DNA of 64,000 nucleotides from Protula sp. h YS-2021 (lineage: Eukaryota; Annelida; Polychaeta; Sabellida; Serpulidae), in contig OX457031.1 in the NCBI GenBank assembly GCA_949752745.1, positions 25,806,081-25,870,080 of the forward strand, in the 5' to 3' direction. The first letter of the stretch is position 1. Every line of letters begins with the position of its first letter. The notes beneath the pieces were generated by a model that saw nothing but the letters and a program-made list of their open reading frames with translations, had not been told where the DNA came from and did no database searches. The position numbers were made by a program, and so were the translations under genes. Positions 1 through 14,236 of the stretch are shown one piece after another.

Positions 1-3000
1 TGTAGATTTCCAACGTAGATATCTATTCATCTTCAAATGATTTCACTTGACTGAGATAGTCAACGTTCGAACAGAATGCGCGATTGTCAACTTTCCCAAG
101 TATCATACATTGGAAACTTCACACTGTAAAAGAATTGATACTGTAGATTTACAACGTCTTCCTTTCAGTTTGAGCGACCATTAATGTCCAAAATTATAGC
201 TCTCTGAACTTAGGTGAATTTTTTTTTGGCCATTCTGAATCTTGTTGATTCACGTCAGAAAAAGTTATCTTTGTATGTCGATACGGTTTCACTGAATTAC
301 GAAAGCTCGAACACAGTAATGCTCGGCGTTAGGATATGCAATCCACGATTGGCTTGTATTTTGTTTAAACAAGAAGAAAACACTTGTCTGTTCCTGAAAT
401 TATAAATTTTACGCCATAGTTCATTTCATTTTTAAAGAGGACTTGAAGTATCGACCGACTTAATAACAGGATTTTTTATTAGACCAAATTGATCTTACTT
501 TGGCTGCAAATTTTCTTCAAAGATTTATCTCAATTTGTTTTTATTTTTGCTTTATTTTTTAACTCATTTTAAAAACATGAACCTTAAAGCATTGATACCG
601 AAATTAATAAACCGTTGCTTGTAGCCGTTCCCATTTTTCATAAAAAAGTGACGTCATGAGTTGCTCTGTGAGAAGAGCATCTGTCGGAAAAACCTACCGT
701 AACAAATCGGTTATGTGTCAGAAAGAAAGTAAGAAAGAACTCTTTGGAATTGTAACAAGTCCCTTCATACCCAGAGTGATTCATTACTTTGTTAGCTTCG
801 CTTAAATATGAATTTAAACGATTGAAAAACACACACCTTATTTAACACTTGACAAGCCTTAGCCTTGCAAGGGTTATATGAATTTGTGCGAGCAAAATTC
901 GTCCTTTTTTTTTTCTTCTTGGCAGTTTTTCCGATTTTTGTGTCTTCTTCTTCTCTGACACTATGGGCCCTACGACCATGGAACTTGGGACTCATGAAGA
1001 GCTTGATCTGAACATGTGCTGGTCACTTTTTATTTTCGTTTTTGATTTCGTTTTCTTTGTTAAAACGCCATGCGAAAAGAGTGTATTTTTTGCAAGTAAA
1101 TGCGTATCATTTAACGACAGCACAGAATACACATTTGCTCATTGAGCTTTGTGCGAGCTCTCACTGCGTAAATAGATAACAAGGCGTATGCCTGATCAGT
1201 CAATAAAACTAAGTCAACAACAACCAAACTCTATTCGGCTTATAAGACGTATTCAAGCTGTGTTGTTTGCAATATATTATTCAAGAAATAATCCATTGAA
1301 GGAAGTATTTTTGCGTTTTAATTTTTGTCAAGTGTTTAACACTTCGCTAGCGGAATGAGCTTCTAGTTTATCACTAAAATCATATGCCGTGAAACGTGAA
1401 ATGTTACATTTTCAAATACAATTAATTTTATAGCGTAATACCGCCTATAGAACATATTCCATTTTGGAACAGAAAAATGCAATTTAAACCGGCAAAAAAA
1501 AACTACTTTACAAAATTGATGGCTGAAGCCAAGTTGTCTAGTAAAAGAACTAATAACAATTGATTTACTTGCTTCAAGGCAGATAATCGGAGCATTCGCA
1601 AAGTCAATTTTTTCAGTATAGTGTAGGACCATGGAATATCGTTTAGTACATAATATTAGGAATCAATAATTATTTTAAAAAAATCTAAATTCAGTTTTAG
1701 ATATCTGAAATTATTTTTAGCTTTCGACAATTAAAAGACTTTTAGTGTCTAAAATAGAATTATTGTTGTTTAAAAAATTTTGGATAGTTTACTTTCGATT
1801 TTAGAGATGAGAAATAACCGTAGATAGCTAAGAGTAAGCTTAGTTTATCAAACACTTGATGGTTGCAAGCCTTTTGTAATCGATGCCTCCAACTTTACAG
1901 CACCGATTCTGACAGTTTTCATGACATCATGTTATGTAATCCCATGGAATATTTTTAACGTGTTCGCTTAAGTCAGCCCGTAATCAGTAAAAAAGAACTT
2001 CATTGTCGGTCTTTTCTTGTTTTTCATTGCTAGAAAAAGGCCAGCATAATTACTGGCATCACACAGTAGACCCCACTGTGCAATATACATTCTGTATTGG
2101 CCCTGGCTGAATTAATACTATAAATAGCATCGAGAGAAGAAACAGGATGTTCTGACTATGCAATTGTGTTTTCCAAAAAGAAAAAAAAAAAACGGAGAGT
2201 GGCAAGTGAGTGGGAGTCTGAGTTTAGAAGGGGGAGGGGGTAGAAATGTGGTTGATGTTTAAAATACATTGGCTCGGTTAAAAGACTTAAAAAGCGATCA
2301 AAGAATTTTTCTAGCTTTTTGAATAGCACATAAAGTTTCCCAACACAGATTCGATGCATAAGAAAAATGTTAGAGAACAGCTTAATTAAAGAAAATCATT
2401 TAAAAAGCTCCGAAAGTACTGAAACAGACATGCTTTGTGGTTGATGACATTGATGAAAAATATTCAACAAACATATGTTCGAATGTAAACTATATTTATG
2501 ATAAGCACATGTTGTATGGAAACAGACATGAGATTTAATTGGTGAATCTCGTGGAAAAAATATTGCACAGCTCATTAAGAATCCTTGTCAGGTTGCAGAA
2601 TATTTCCTGAAAAAGTTCAAAAGACAAGACACTGTTAAAAAAACAAAAGGGCAAAAAGTTTTCCATTTTCAGTAGGTGACTAGATGTGCAAAAATACTAA
2701 ATTAATATGTGGTACCATGAGGGGAATCTGGTGTATTTACTTTCGGGAATCACTCGGTGAGAATGCCCAGGACTCCTTGTTTTTTTAGCAGTAAAAGGAA
2801 AGATTTACATTAAAAAACCCTGAAGGTTGAAGCATAATGTCTTTTGTTTTGGTGTGAGAGTAAAAATAGTGGATGTTCGGCCACCCACTGTGCCCCTAAT
2901 AACAAAATGTGTTTTTGGCTTGAGCGAATGAACTTTTTTAACAAAAGAAATGACAAAAGAAAAAATGTGATGAAGCTAACATATTATTTTTATAGACTAG

Positions 3001-3080
3001 TTAACATAACCAGGTCTTATTATTTTGCTTTGTGGCGGGTGGTCACACTCATGTTAACAAACCTTGCATGACCGTAAAAA
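1..3080. other. Non-coding stretch, no gene seen
   Basis: AT-rich sequence with only short, low-complexity open frames and no recognisable domain, splice-flanked exon or RNA gene. Small A/T runs occur throughout. Confidence 0.5.
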
Positions 3081-3084
3081 CGCT

Positions 3085-3330
3085 AAGAGGATGGGGGGGG
3101 GGGGGGCATTTTGAGATAGGGCATGGTCACAGTCTCCTTAAATTTGCATTTCCCACAAAAACATGGCCGGGAGTGTTTTCAAGTGGCACTCAACATTTGA
3201 TGAGAAGGGAGACCCAAAACTTGCACACACTCACAGACTTCTCCAATGCAAGTAACCAATTTATAGGTCAATGCTCCTCCCCCCCTACCCCTGCCCTCTA
3301 CCTTATAACTTTTAATACAACATCAGTGCC
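3085..3330 (+). repeat. Possible degenerate copy of a G-run-headed dispersed repeat
   Basis: It begins with a run of about 14 G, followed by a stretch resembling those at 17445-17640 and 31560-31990: a G run, then 'gcattttgag', then 'gcatttcccac'. The similarity is loose, so family membership is tentative. Confidence 0.3.
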
Positions 3331-3804
3331 CATGCCGCGACACCGCAGTGTGTTCTTCTGTCTCTTGTGATCATACTGAAGCAATGAAACAATAAACGAG
3401 ATGGAGGTGGGCTTTATAACTAGCCCAAGAGGACTCAAAGAGATATTCTGGATTTCCTCTGCACATTAAAGAAATCGTTGAAATGGGCCAGCTGTCACCA
3501 AAATTAAAACCAGATGGTATGTTGTGTAAATATAAAACTGAATGCTTTATATTCTAAAGTTTGGTTTTTTTTCAAAGTTATCTCGCCTTCTGGTCTGTCT
3601 TTTGAGCAAATACTGCATTGTGCCATTCAGCTGGGAAAACAGGCCTCTGTCAGTTCTCTGTGCTGTCAGTGTATGAATAGCCATCGTGCTTGGAAAGTAA
3701 AGCATGTAATATCTGCTGAAATACAAAGAAGGTCGCCCATTCGTTACACGTAAAATAGGCATGAACACATACACACACTTACATGCACGAAAAATATATA
3801 TGTT

Positions 3805-3840
<36 letters not shown>

Positions 3841-3940
3841 TATAGATAGACAGACATCTAGATAGATAGATAGATAGATAGATAGACAGATAGATAAATA
3901 GACAGAGAGATCGATGGATAGAGAGATAGACAGATAGATT

Positions 3941-3990
<50 letters not shown>

Positions 3991-4053
3991 CAGATAGAGA
4001 GATAAATAGACATATAGATAGATGGATAGATAGATAGATAGAAAGATAGATAG
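3805..4053. repeat. (GATA)n microsatellite
   Basis: About 250 bases of GATA/TAGA units with scattered interruptions (CAGA, GAGA, GGATA). The long Tyr/Leu/Ser-rich frame on the minus strand is a by-product of the repeat. Confidence 0.95.
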
Positions 4054-4519
4054 AAACTTGAATTAGATATGTCTCTAACAGAATTAGAAATATCTAAAAG
4101 AAAAAGTATTTTATTATATAGCTGCAGCAATTTAGTGTAAAACCACAGTAGTGGTATATCATAGAGGCAGGTGGTGCAAAATATCAATCATTATGAAGGG
4201 GCCGCTCTGATTTTGCATTCAGTGGTTGGTTGCACCAGAACAAATTTCAGAACAAATGTCAGAACTAAGAGAAGGAAGGCAAAAGTAGCTAGTTAATAAT
4301 CAATGGGACCCTAGTTAAGCTATCACCGCAAAGATCTTTGTGCAAAATGTTTCATTTCTTCTCCCACTCAAATGACCAATTTTCTGCAAATGGAGCCTTC
4401 TAGCGTGTGTCACGAAGTTAGCTGACTTGGAAAGTTCGCGTCCAAATGGAAATGAGTTAGTCGTCATTCTGCAAGTTTCTTCCTTCCCTTTTTCCCTTTT
4501 CAATTTTTTCCCATTTGGA

Positions 4520-5225
4520 TGGTTTCCAGAAATGACCTCCTAAACTATTTCAGGTAGGAAGACCAAATTTGGTACATATATAGAGGGTGACAAAGTCTCG
4601 TTTTTCTGCTTTGAAGTTCAAGGTCAAGGATAAACTGAAGTCAACGTTATTGTTTTCTTGAGAAAAGTTTCCAGAACGCTGCTCCTAGCTTATTTCTACT
4701 AGGAGCTTCAAGCTGGTAGAGGCATAGCTGGCCATAAGGACTCTCTGAAACCGGACTATATTGCCTTCACCTCAAGGTTTAGGTCCATCTGAGGTCAACT
4801 TTTTATAAGGCATGTTTATCACGAGAAATGGCTAGATAGAAAGAGGACTCAAATCCCAGTTTCAATACGTGTACGTTTTGAGTAGGGAGAAACCTCTCGA
4901 TCTGAATTTTGACCTTGATGGTCAAATCAAAGTCACAAGAGCTAAGATATCTGGAATAGTACGCTATATCTTGAAAAAAGTTACAGATTACAGCTCACAT
5001 TCGACACTTTCCGCTTAAACATTACTTAAGAGGTACATCGGTGATCTTGACAGAGCGATTTTGGCCCCTTGGGTGTAGAGGGCATAAAAGAGATGTCTCG
5101 GTGACATCTCAGACCTTCACAAATATGTGGGACATTACACCAACTGGGGAAATTCGGTCTCAGACCTTAATATATAAGTGGCTCATTCCTCTACCTGGGA
5201 GAATTCGGTCTAGTTTTGAACTGTC
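4520..5225 (+). repeat. Dispersed repeat family A, copy 1 (diverged)
   Basis: It shares ordered blocks with 6520-7290 and 7750-8810: 'tttccagaa..ctcct', a 'gaaatttgg' block (here 'ccaaatttgg'), 'atagagggtga', a TCAAGGTCA block, an 'aacatt..ttaagaggtac' block and a terminal 'aattcggtctagtt'. It is non-coding and is the most diverged of the three copies. Confidence 0.7.
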
Positions 5226-6519
5226 ATGATTCCCCTCTGTGCGCGTGCTCTGTAATTGCGACCTCCAATGCCTTGCAACAAATTGATTCTCCTAATGAAG
5301 TGCCATTTATAAAAAAAAACTATAGTAGTGCCCATCATATAACGATGTTATGAGATGATTGGGATAGTTTTGAAACTACACGTCATGTATCACCAAAAAA
5401 AAAAAAAAACAGTTTACACAACGGTAGCGGTCTGGAATATTTTTAGAACTTTCAAGCTATTGGTACATATTTGTCTTGGATTCCCTTTCTCAGCATCAAT
5501 TACCCCTGACAATCATTTGAGTAGACAGAACACGTTACTAAACTGCAGTCACAATGTGCAAGCTGCTAAAGGTATCCTGCAGCAAAATCTCCGAAACAGC
5601 TACATAGTGTCATAGAATTTATTACTTGCTTTACGACTAGTGAGCCATGATCCAGAGAAAATATTTTAAATGCCTTAAAAACATTTAAAACCGTAAAAAC
5701 TCCTGGGGCCATATCCGTGAAGCAAAACTGGCTATGAGTCCTTAATAATGGAAATGAATGGCAAATTAAAAAAGGAACTGAGGGAATCTGTCCGGCGTGT
5801 CGAGTTCTCCATTTTATGAAGGGTGTCCGGACCAGATTCTACTGTAAGCGTGAAAAAGATACCTTAACGTTGCTAAAAGTTCAATCCTTACTTCTATTTT
5901 ACGTGGGCTTATGAATCTCAAATTGGCTGTCATTTTGAAAACGAGCTGACATTTCTAAAACATGACATTTATCTTTTCTTGCTTTTATTATGCATCGGAA
6001 CAGATAATGAAATATCTTAGAAGACTAGAATGTTTCAGAAGACATTTAGAGCTGTAGAAATCAATAGTTTATAGAATGGCGTATCTGGAAATATATATTG
6101 AAATTTTATGTCTGGAAGGAAGAAACGAAAGAAGGCAGGTTATGATATTGCATAAAATTTGCCAGAACATGATGGTGTAGATTTCAGCTGCTGTTAATTG
6201 AATGTACAAAAAGCTCCCAGTATGTTCATTGGTTGTTATGAAAGAAAATAGTCGCTTCGTGCCGGATTCTTCGTTTGGTTGCCATGGCAGTTTTTATTTT
6301 ATGACGTCAAGGAGTAATTATGAAATATTAAAAGTCTGCCTTGAGTGAAAACAAGACTTATACAGGTGAAAAAGTAACAACATGGAGAGATTTCAAAATG
6401 GAGGATTTTAGAACCCGGATGTGTATAATCTGCCACAGCACAGCACGTTGATCGGGAAAAAATACAGGTTGGTTTGAATCGAGCTCATTTCAAGTCGGTT
6501 TCACAGAAAAATATGAGAT
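5226..6519. other. Non-coding stretch between repeat copies
   Basis: No domain, RNA gene or clear repeat was recognised. There is an A run near 5395-5410. Confidence 0.4.
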
Positions 6520-7290
6520 TACAAATGGATATAATTTGCTAAGAATTCTGGCTGTTTGTTCCTTTTATTTTGTTTCTATGTTTTTCTTCTTTTTTCTGTT
6601 TTTTTTTCGTCTTGGAAGTTTCCTGAAAACTCCTGCTACGCTATTTGACGTAGGTCGATGAAATTTGGCAGAGACCGAGAGGACAATGAGGTGTCGTGAA
6701 ATCCGCATTTTATTTTTATTTTACCTTGAAATCCAAGGTTACGGTCAAATGGAGGTCAAAATATTTTTTAAACCCCTATTTAACACGAAAATGGCTAGAA
6801 ATAGCGCTCAAATTCTTGTACAGAAACCACACACAGTGTCAGTAGGGAGTAGCCTCGTGGCCTGAATCTCGACACTCAGGGTCAAGGTCAGGATCATGTG
6901 ACCTTTGCATATCGAAATACGTTAGAGAAAGATTGCCCATTATCTTGAAAACGGTTTGCGATTTTGAGCTTATTTTTTACCCTCTGGGCCTAAAAGAAGT
7001 TATTTAAGAGGTACCTTGGTGACCTTGACCTCCTTGGTCTTGGTGAAGGTAAAAAACTGGAACTTGACCATTAACTGATTTTCATTATTGTGCCTAAAAC
7101 AGGTTCTATTATATTTACTTCGATGACCTCGTTTCAAGTTCAAAATCCGAAAGCTGATAATTATCTGGAATCAGTTAAAGATTTGTCTTTGATCAGATAT
7201 ATTGTGTCTGGCCTTTTACTATTGCAAGTGGGTGCCATTTCGCTAAATGTAGAGAAATTCCGTCTAGTTAATTTGAATATGTTTTGGCAT
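6520..7290 (+). repeat. Dispersed repeat family A, copy 2
   Basis: It opens with 'caaatgg..ataatttgctaagaattctggc', like copy 3. It continues through 'tttcctgaaaactcctgctacgctatttgac', 'gatgaaatttggc' and several GGTCAAGGTCA-type blocks, and closes with 'gtgccatttcgctaaatgtag' and 'aaattccgtctagtt'. The block order matches copy 3. Confidence 0.8.
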
Positions 7291-7749
7291 CGAGAATGGA
7301 TCTTAGATTCCCGGCTTGGACTGCCATTTTAACTGACAATAAGTAAGGGCTAGATAACACATGGCTCGGACATTTTTTATTTAAAATTAAATTTGCATCT
7401 TTTATTTAATTATTTTTACAACTGAAGCTGACTTGCAAAACATTAAAAAGAGACATTCCATGTGAAATGTGACCATATGTCAGATTACTCCTGCTGTCAA
7501 TCACTTTTTGCATTAGAAGTTGCATTTATTCTTATTTTTAAAATGGCTTCCATTTCCGGTGAGCGATAATAAAGATCAGTCATTTTTGAAACCTCAGAAT
7601 GGCGTGGAAACATGTTACATAGAAAATCAAAAAGCGGAGTTATTGCGACAGCGTTGTTTGGTCTTCTTGACAGCATTGCCTTAAGGTCGTTTTTTTTTTA
7701 CCCTCAATGCCTGTATCGAATGCATATATCCAAACTATCTGTAATTCCC

Positions 7750-8810
7750 ACTTGCAAACATAGTTTGCAAATGGGTATGCTTTGCAAAGAATTCTAGCCG
7801 TTTATTCCTTCCTTTTTTTTTATTTTATTTTAGTTTTTTTCCGTCACGGAGGTTTCCAGAAAACTCCTCCTACGCTATTTGACCTAGGACGATGAAATTT
7901 GGCACAGAGATAGAGGGTGATGAGATGTCGTGAAATCCGCAAATTTTTTTGACCTTGACCTTCAAGGTCGAGGTCAAATTGAGGTCAAAGTTTTTTTACC
8001 TCAAATTGGTTTCCAGAAAACTCCTCCTACACGGTTTGTAGTAGAAAGACGGCATTTGGCAGAAACATAGAGGGTAATGAGTTGTCGTGAAATCCGCAAA
8101 ATTTTTTGACCTTGACCTTCAAGGTCAAGGTCAAATTGAGGTCAAAATATTTTTTCAAAAACCTATTCCATCACGAAAACTTGCTGGAAATAGCGCTCAA
8201 ATCCTTGTTTCAACACGTGTACAGTGTCAGTAGGCAGTAACATCATTGATGGAATCTCGACATTCAGTGTCAAGGTCAAGGTCATGTGACTTTTGTATAT
8301 TGAAATCCCTTAGAGACAAATTGTCCATTATCTCGTATACGGTTAGAGATAGAGCGATTTTGAGCTTATTTTCGACCCTTAGGGCCTAAAAGACGTTATG
8401 TAAGAGGTGCCTCCCTGACCTTGACCTCCTTCGTCATGGTCAAGGTGATAAACCGGAAGTTGACCATTATCTCGAAAACGGTTAGAGATAGAGCGATTTT
8501 GAGCTTATTTTCGACCCTTTGGGCCTAAAAGACGTTATGTAAGAGTTATCTCCCTGACCTTGACCTCCTCCGTCATGGTCAAGGTCAAAAACCGGAAGTT
8601 GACCATTATCTCGAAAACGGTTAGAAAAGTGAATTTGATTATTTGAGATTACATTATACTTACTTCGATGTCCCTGTTCATGATAATAAGTCGGAAGCTG
8701 ACAATTATGTTTAAAGACTGAAAATGTGTCTTTAACCAGAGAGATTATACCATTGCAAGTGGGTGTCATTTCGCTACGTGTAGCGAAATTCGGTCTAGTT
8801 GCATTGTGTG
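7750..8810 (+). repeat. Dispersed repeat family A, copy 3 (longest)
   Basis: It has the same start and end blocks as copy 2 and an internal tandem duplication (8341-8618). It is dense in TGACCTTGA/TCAAGGTCA motifs, in places as tight inverted pairs near 7950 and 8108. The Gly/Gln-rich minus-strand frame at 8482-8769 is a by-product of these motifs. There is no transposase or reverse transcriptase inside, and the family origin is unknown. Confidence 0.85.
8341..8618 (+). repeat. Tandem duplication, 139-bp unit x 2
   Basis: Two nearly identical 139-bp units start with 'ggttagagatagagcg' at 8341 and 8480. A third copy begins at 8619 but decays after about six bases. The units differ at a few sites, for example 'ttagggcc' versus 'ttgggcc'. 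Confidence 0.9.
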
Positions 8811-11800
8811 TTTCAATTTGGGTTCAGCAATGTTTGCGACTGGTAAAATATCAAATGAATGCAGCAATCATGATACTTCCCTTTTAACGTCATTTTAAAG
8901 ACGTAACAACGGCCTTGTAACCTTGTCGTTCTCACTACCCCTTTTCTCAGGGTTCTACACAACAATGCTGTAGTTGATTTTAGAAGTCACAACGTCGCTT
9001 CGGCCTTATCGTTATTACGACGTTAATGTGGCATCGAAATGATATCAAAACGATGTATGCGTCAGACTAAATGTATGCTGGGTGATCTTGGCAAACTGCA
9101 CCGTTGTTTCAGGTTAAAAAGGTTAATGAATCGGTCGTTTTTTGTAGATCCCACGGCCATATTTTCTATTTAATGTTAAATGAATAAGTTTATTAATTTT
9201 TATTGCTTCACCAAGGTCATCTTTTAAACACTTAATTCAATGCGATTTATAATGCGTGGCTTATTAATATGCAGCTTTGATTCTGTTGGAACCGAGTGGG
9301 TATATTTTTTGGGATATTTCAAGTTGTTGCAACTGACATGGCGAGATATCAAGCTTGTTATGTCTCTGTTCATTTGTCGATGTATTGCTTATCTTCAGGT
9401 GACCATAGTTTTGGTGCAATCAAAATTCTACTTAATGCTAGTAAACATCCGACTTACGGCAGACGGTCTGTAGTGGCATGATAAAGGCCAAAACAATGCA
9501 CGCCAGAAAGCGATCATATTGAGAAAAAGCCGTTCTCTCAACGTTGTACATAGACAAACAGAACTATGCTTCATCGAAGAAAAAATCTCGTTTGGAGGAG
9601 ACGCGTGAACGCCTCTATCTGACAAGCCACCCACCCGTTGTTATCTAGCAAACCAACCTCTACCGTGATTAAGTATGTCTTGTACTGGGCATATTTTTTT
9701 CTAAAGAAATTGCGCAGAAATGGCACTGCTATGGAGAGAGCGGAACTACTTTTTATATACGTCAGCTTTGAATTTGATACACAACAGTCTGAGATCTACT
9801 AAACATAAATTGTCACACTTTAGGCAAAACAGTTCTCAGTCTGGAAAAGCAGAGCATGATCCAAGTCATGGCTACTATTTCGGTGAGAGACAACATGAGT
9901 TGTTAACCCATAGTGGTCTCACGGTCTGTTTAGTGTTGTAATTATGACGTTGTTCATAACATCTCTCAGACAGTATACGTTCTCAAAGACAGTTATGGCT
10001 TGTGTTGGTTGTTGGCCGTATAAAGCTGTAAATTGTCAGATTTTCTTTTCAACAAAAATACCAACATCTTAAATCCCAAGTACAAAATTATCAGGTTTGT
10101 CCAAATGGCTACGGATGCACACTGTACTCTTGAATTCACTCATATATACATTAGGTCATTTAAATATTTTAGCAGGGCATGTTTTTTTTAAAAGTAAGTA
10201 AGGTATGGCATTTGACCCTCTTCATAACCACGACGATGCTTCCAGTTCTGCATGACTATCGGCAAGGATTAGAATATTGAGGTGGTGCACGCAAGCTTGT
10301 TTTGGTCACTGGAATGCGTTGATGCCTGGTTGCTTAGGCCACAGACTGATGAGGAAAAGGCCATTGAACATCTATATCGTATATTATAGGTGCAATTAAT
10401 CGAGAATTCGTGGGATAAGTTCAATTTTTCAGGAGAATTTACTCGACGAAATTTTCATGCCTATATAAGTTCATGAATTATTAACATGGAGTTACCAATT
10501 GTTTGCTTGTGAATTTCATTTTATGGTTGTTTCTTTTTTATTGTTTGTTTGTTTTTTTTTGTAAATTAATGTTTAGCAGGTATGGGCAATCTAAAGATAT
10601 CTGGAAGCTGGAAAATATTGTGAAACGGCATTACATGGCAAACTGCGTTGTTCTTGATTCACGAAATCAGTGACGTCTATCTCACTGCTGTTATTTCATA
10701 AAAATCAATGTGCATTGATTTTGACATTAAGGAGCTTCGTTTTTAGGAAAAAAAAACTATGGTTTATGTGTGTCAAGTTTCTGGACCGCTCCAAAACATT
10801 CCATTTTAAAGTGATTATAATCTATGAACATTACAAGAATAACATGTTCAAGCTGTACAGCAGAAAGTTTGGCCCTGACAGAAGGATATTTTGGCATACT
10901 TCCCAACGCTGGATTCGGTAAGACGTTTGTGCCAATTTGCAATTTTATGCATAATACTAATAAAATGTCAGAGGATAAAATGGCATCTGAAAATTAAGAA
11001 GTCTGCCTTAGAGCGTCGACGGCAATATGTGAGAAGATTACATTCATGCTCGCTTTATTGGTACAAGCTTGTCGCCTTTTACGTAACAACCGTGCCATTT
11101 AAGTGAATTTGGGCCAGATAAAGGAATATTTGATGCTTTAAAAGAAAAAAGTCGAAACGACGTCTACCTTCCAATAGGCGTCGACTATCTGACAGCCAAT
11201 CAACTTTGCAAATGTGAAACAACGTGTATCTCCCAGAGAAGTCGGTAAGCGACGTCGATAGAGATCGGAAATCGCTGCCAAGACAGCGACAGTCATACCA
11301 TGGTGACCCTTCCGCCACAGTAGCCCACCCCTGGGCCATCGTTGGGTCGGGCAGGATACCTAGGAAGTCAAATTTCCATGAAAAGCTCTCAAAAGTAGGT
11401 GGGAAAAACTTGCGTGCTCTTGCAATTCTGATGTTTCATGTCCACGTTTCGGTCTGCTTTCAAAGTGACCTGTCATGGCTACCATTTTCGGTGATCGATA
11501 TCCAGGGAGGCTGATTTTTGGCTGTGCGACTAAAAACTTCGATTTTTTCCGATGTCTATCCAATGTCGATTTTTTGGAAGTCACTTCAACGTTGAACCAA
11601 AGATGTTGATTAGACGTCGTAGAAAGTTGCGTTGCAGTGTCTAAACAACGTTGCTTACCCAAACGCTATTAAAGGTTTTGTTAAAGACACTGGTTATACT
11701 TTAGTCTGTGATCGCGAGCAATCACAACCAAAGTACAACCAGAGTTAATCTCGTGGTTTGGCCGGATCGACATCTCAAATCGACATTAGATCGACCTTAG

Positions 11801-14140
11801 AATGTTTACTGGGAAGAACAACGTCGCTGACAATTGTTGTAAAAACGCTGGCCTCAAACCAAATTTGCTTGCCATTTTGTTATACTTAACGTCTCGACAA
11901 TGTTCAAGAAACGTTTATCGACATTTATCTAATATTTATTGCCATCATTTATTATTAAAAGTTTAGGCAAAGGGCCCTTACAGTATGGTAGAGACACAGA
12001 AACAATTCGAAAGGTTAAAATGTTTGTCGAAGGACCAGGCGAGCATAAATGGTTTGAGGTCATGTTTTACTATGGTGTTTTATGCAAAAAGATATTTGTA
12101 CGTACGCATGTGGCCATAGATGTACGCTTATTGACCAATCGTTCTCTCTTCTCAACAAAACGTCAAGCAGCTTAGTTCTGGGGTCATTGTCGTTGTTTTT
12201 TTGGGATCGATAAACTACCAATTTTCTAACTTGAAGTCCAATGGCTTTTTGTTTCTTTTTTACCAATTCATACAACAAAACTAAATTGATCCATAGAGTG
12301 TTATCATGTAAAGCATCTGCTGTAATTTTATGCTTGACAGAATCCCTTTAGCTATTTTGTCTATTAAAAGGGGGCTGATCGATTGTCTTCAGGAAAAAAA
12401 AACAGCTTTTGAGGGAAGCCCTTTACGAACTGCAGTATTTTTTACGCCATGCCCAATCACGGCACGAAAAAGAATCTCTGTCCTTCATTGGCAAATACAA
12501 GAAGTTTAAGTCTGGTGTTGAATTGCCCTAGGTTATTTTTAAACGGTAAGAAAAACACGATTTAAAAAAATCAATAGGCATCATAAGCCCCGTAAAACTG
12601 AAAATCGCCTTATGAAAATTTGAAAATACCAAATAGCGACGAGCCGATTGTTTTCAAAGTGGAGGGGAAGGGGGGGGGGGGGGGGGGTGGCGTTTGTCTC
12701 TTGATCATGCCCTGAACACCACACTTTATATCACTACTTCTTGCATTGATGTTCACCTGTAATATGACACATGTTTGGTGTGAGCTCTTCAGCTCCTTTT
12801 TAAAGGTATTTTCTGGAACTGCCCTTAATGGTCAGCCATACAGCAAATCTATTTTATAATCAGGGTTTTGAAACAATGCGTCCTCTTTTCGTTTATAGAG
12901 CGATACACAGATTTTCATAAACATAAGCGTCAAAAAGGAACTTAATTACACACATTAAGAGAATTCCATTGATCTGTCAAAACTGAATGAAGACAACGTA
13001 TTGTGCGTTTGCTGAGAACAGACACTTGGGACGTGGTAGCTTCGTTCGAGTTCAACGTGAAACCAGGCTTGATACATCATACGTGTACAGCATTTTATTT
13101 TTACGTTTTATGACATGTTAACGCCATAAATGCAAACCTGTTAAAATAATACAGGTAGAATATCGGTACCTCAAATCATAAAAAAAAACAACACTGATTA
13201 TGGTGTTCTCAATCAAATGTTTAACTGTTGATGTTAATCTTAAAACCATAATTTATTAGGAAACATACATTGCTCACGTTACATTTAAGGCTCGTTTAGG
13301 AATGCATTCAGGAAGGGCCTGGAATCTCTGGATTCGACTGTTAAATATTGCAAAAGATCACTATCAATGTTAAATCTCGATATGTTATATTTTATCTGTT
13401 ACGTTTTCTTTTGTATTTGTTTTGGAAGAAAGCTAAAATATCTGATCTGGCACTGGTCGTATTGATTTCATGCTGGGTTGAATTAAGCCATGTTGGTGTT
13501 GGAACTCTTTGAATAAACCAGAACTTTGATAAAAATCACACATACGATGGACTCATTACAGAGTCTCTTGCGGACAATGTATCATAGGAAGAATTAATAA
13601 TGCAAATATAAGTGGTAAATATTTTCGTTGAGTGAAACCCAAGGGGGTCATCTGATGAGCGATATTGCAAGCTCCAAGATGAGGTACATTAGCTCACTGA
13701 AGCATACAAGCCATGTTTTTATTTATTGTGTTACAGTAGTTAACTTCATCAATAAATCCTAGTACAATTTTCGTGTCGTCTTGACAACAGCACAAAAGAA
13801 AATACACAAAAATTTAGCTTGGGTTTGGTCGGGTCTACCCTTGCAAATCTCACATCGACGTTTCATCCACGTTGGAATGTTTACTGCGAAAAGAAAAGAG
13901 GTATTAAGGTACTATCGGTATCGTAACTGCATTGCCACTAACAAAACTAAATTTAGAACTAAGAGAGCTAACGTGAAATAGTACATCACACTTGGATGTC
14001 TCCTTCATCTTAAGCAAACCTTTTTATGAACATAAATAATAGAAACGTTGAAATTCTGAATGCTCTTTTAGGAAAACCGGTCAATAATTTGAAACAGAGT
14101 GACAAAGTGTGATGTTTCAGGAATTTGCTGTGTTTCACAA

Positions 14141-14142
<2 letters not shown>
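8811..14142. other. Non-coding stretch with scattered MITE-like scraps
   Basis: No gene was recognised. ACGTCG-rich scraps occur near 8980-9100 and 11220-11815. The second scrap ends in 'aatgtttactggga' at 11801-11814, and a similar terminus, 'ggaatgtttactg', lies near 13874. They look like remnants of inverted-repeat elements, but I could not define both ends of any. Confidence 0.35.
12661..12690 (+). repeat. Poly-G tract
   Basis: A near-continuous G run ('ggaggggaag' followed by about 17 G). It could form a G-quadruplex. Confidence 0.9.

Positions 14143-14236
<94 letters not shown>

Noticed and set aside
3805..4053. CRISPR-like array
   Set aside because: Simple 4-bp repeat with no spacers, in a eukaryotic genome.
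3858..4187. Tyr/Leu/Ser-rich 109-codon frame
   Set aside because: Translation of the GATA microsatellite.
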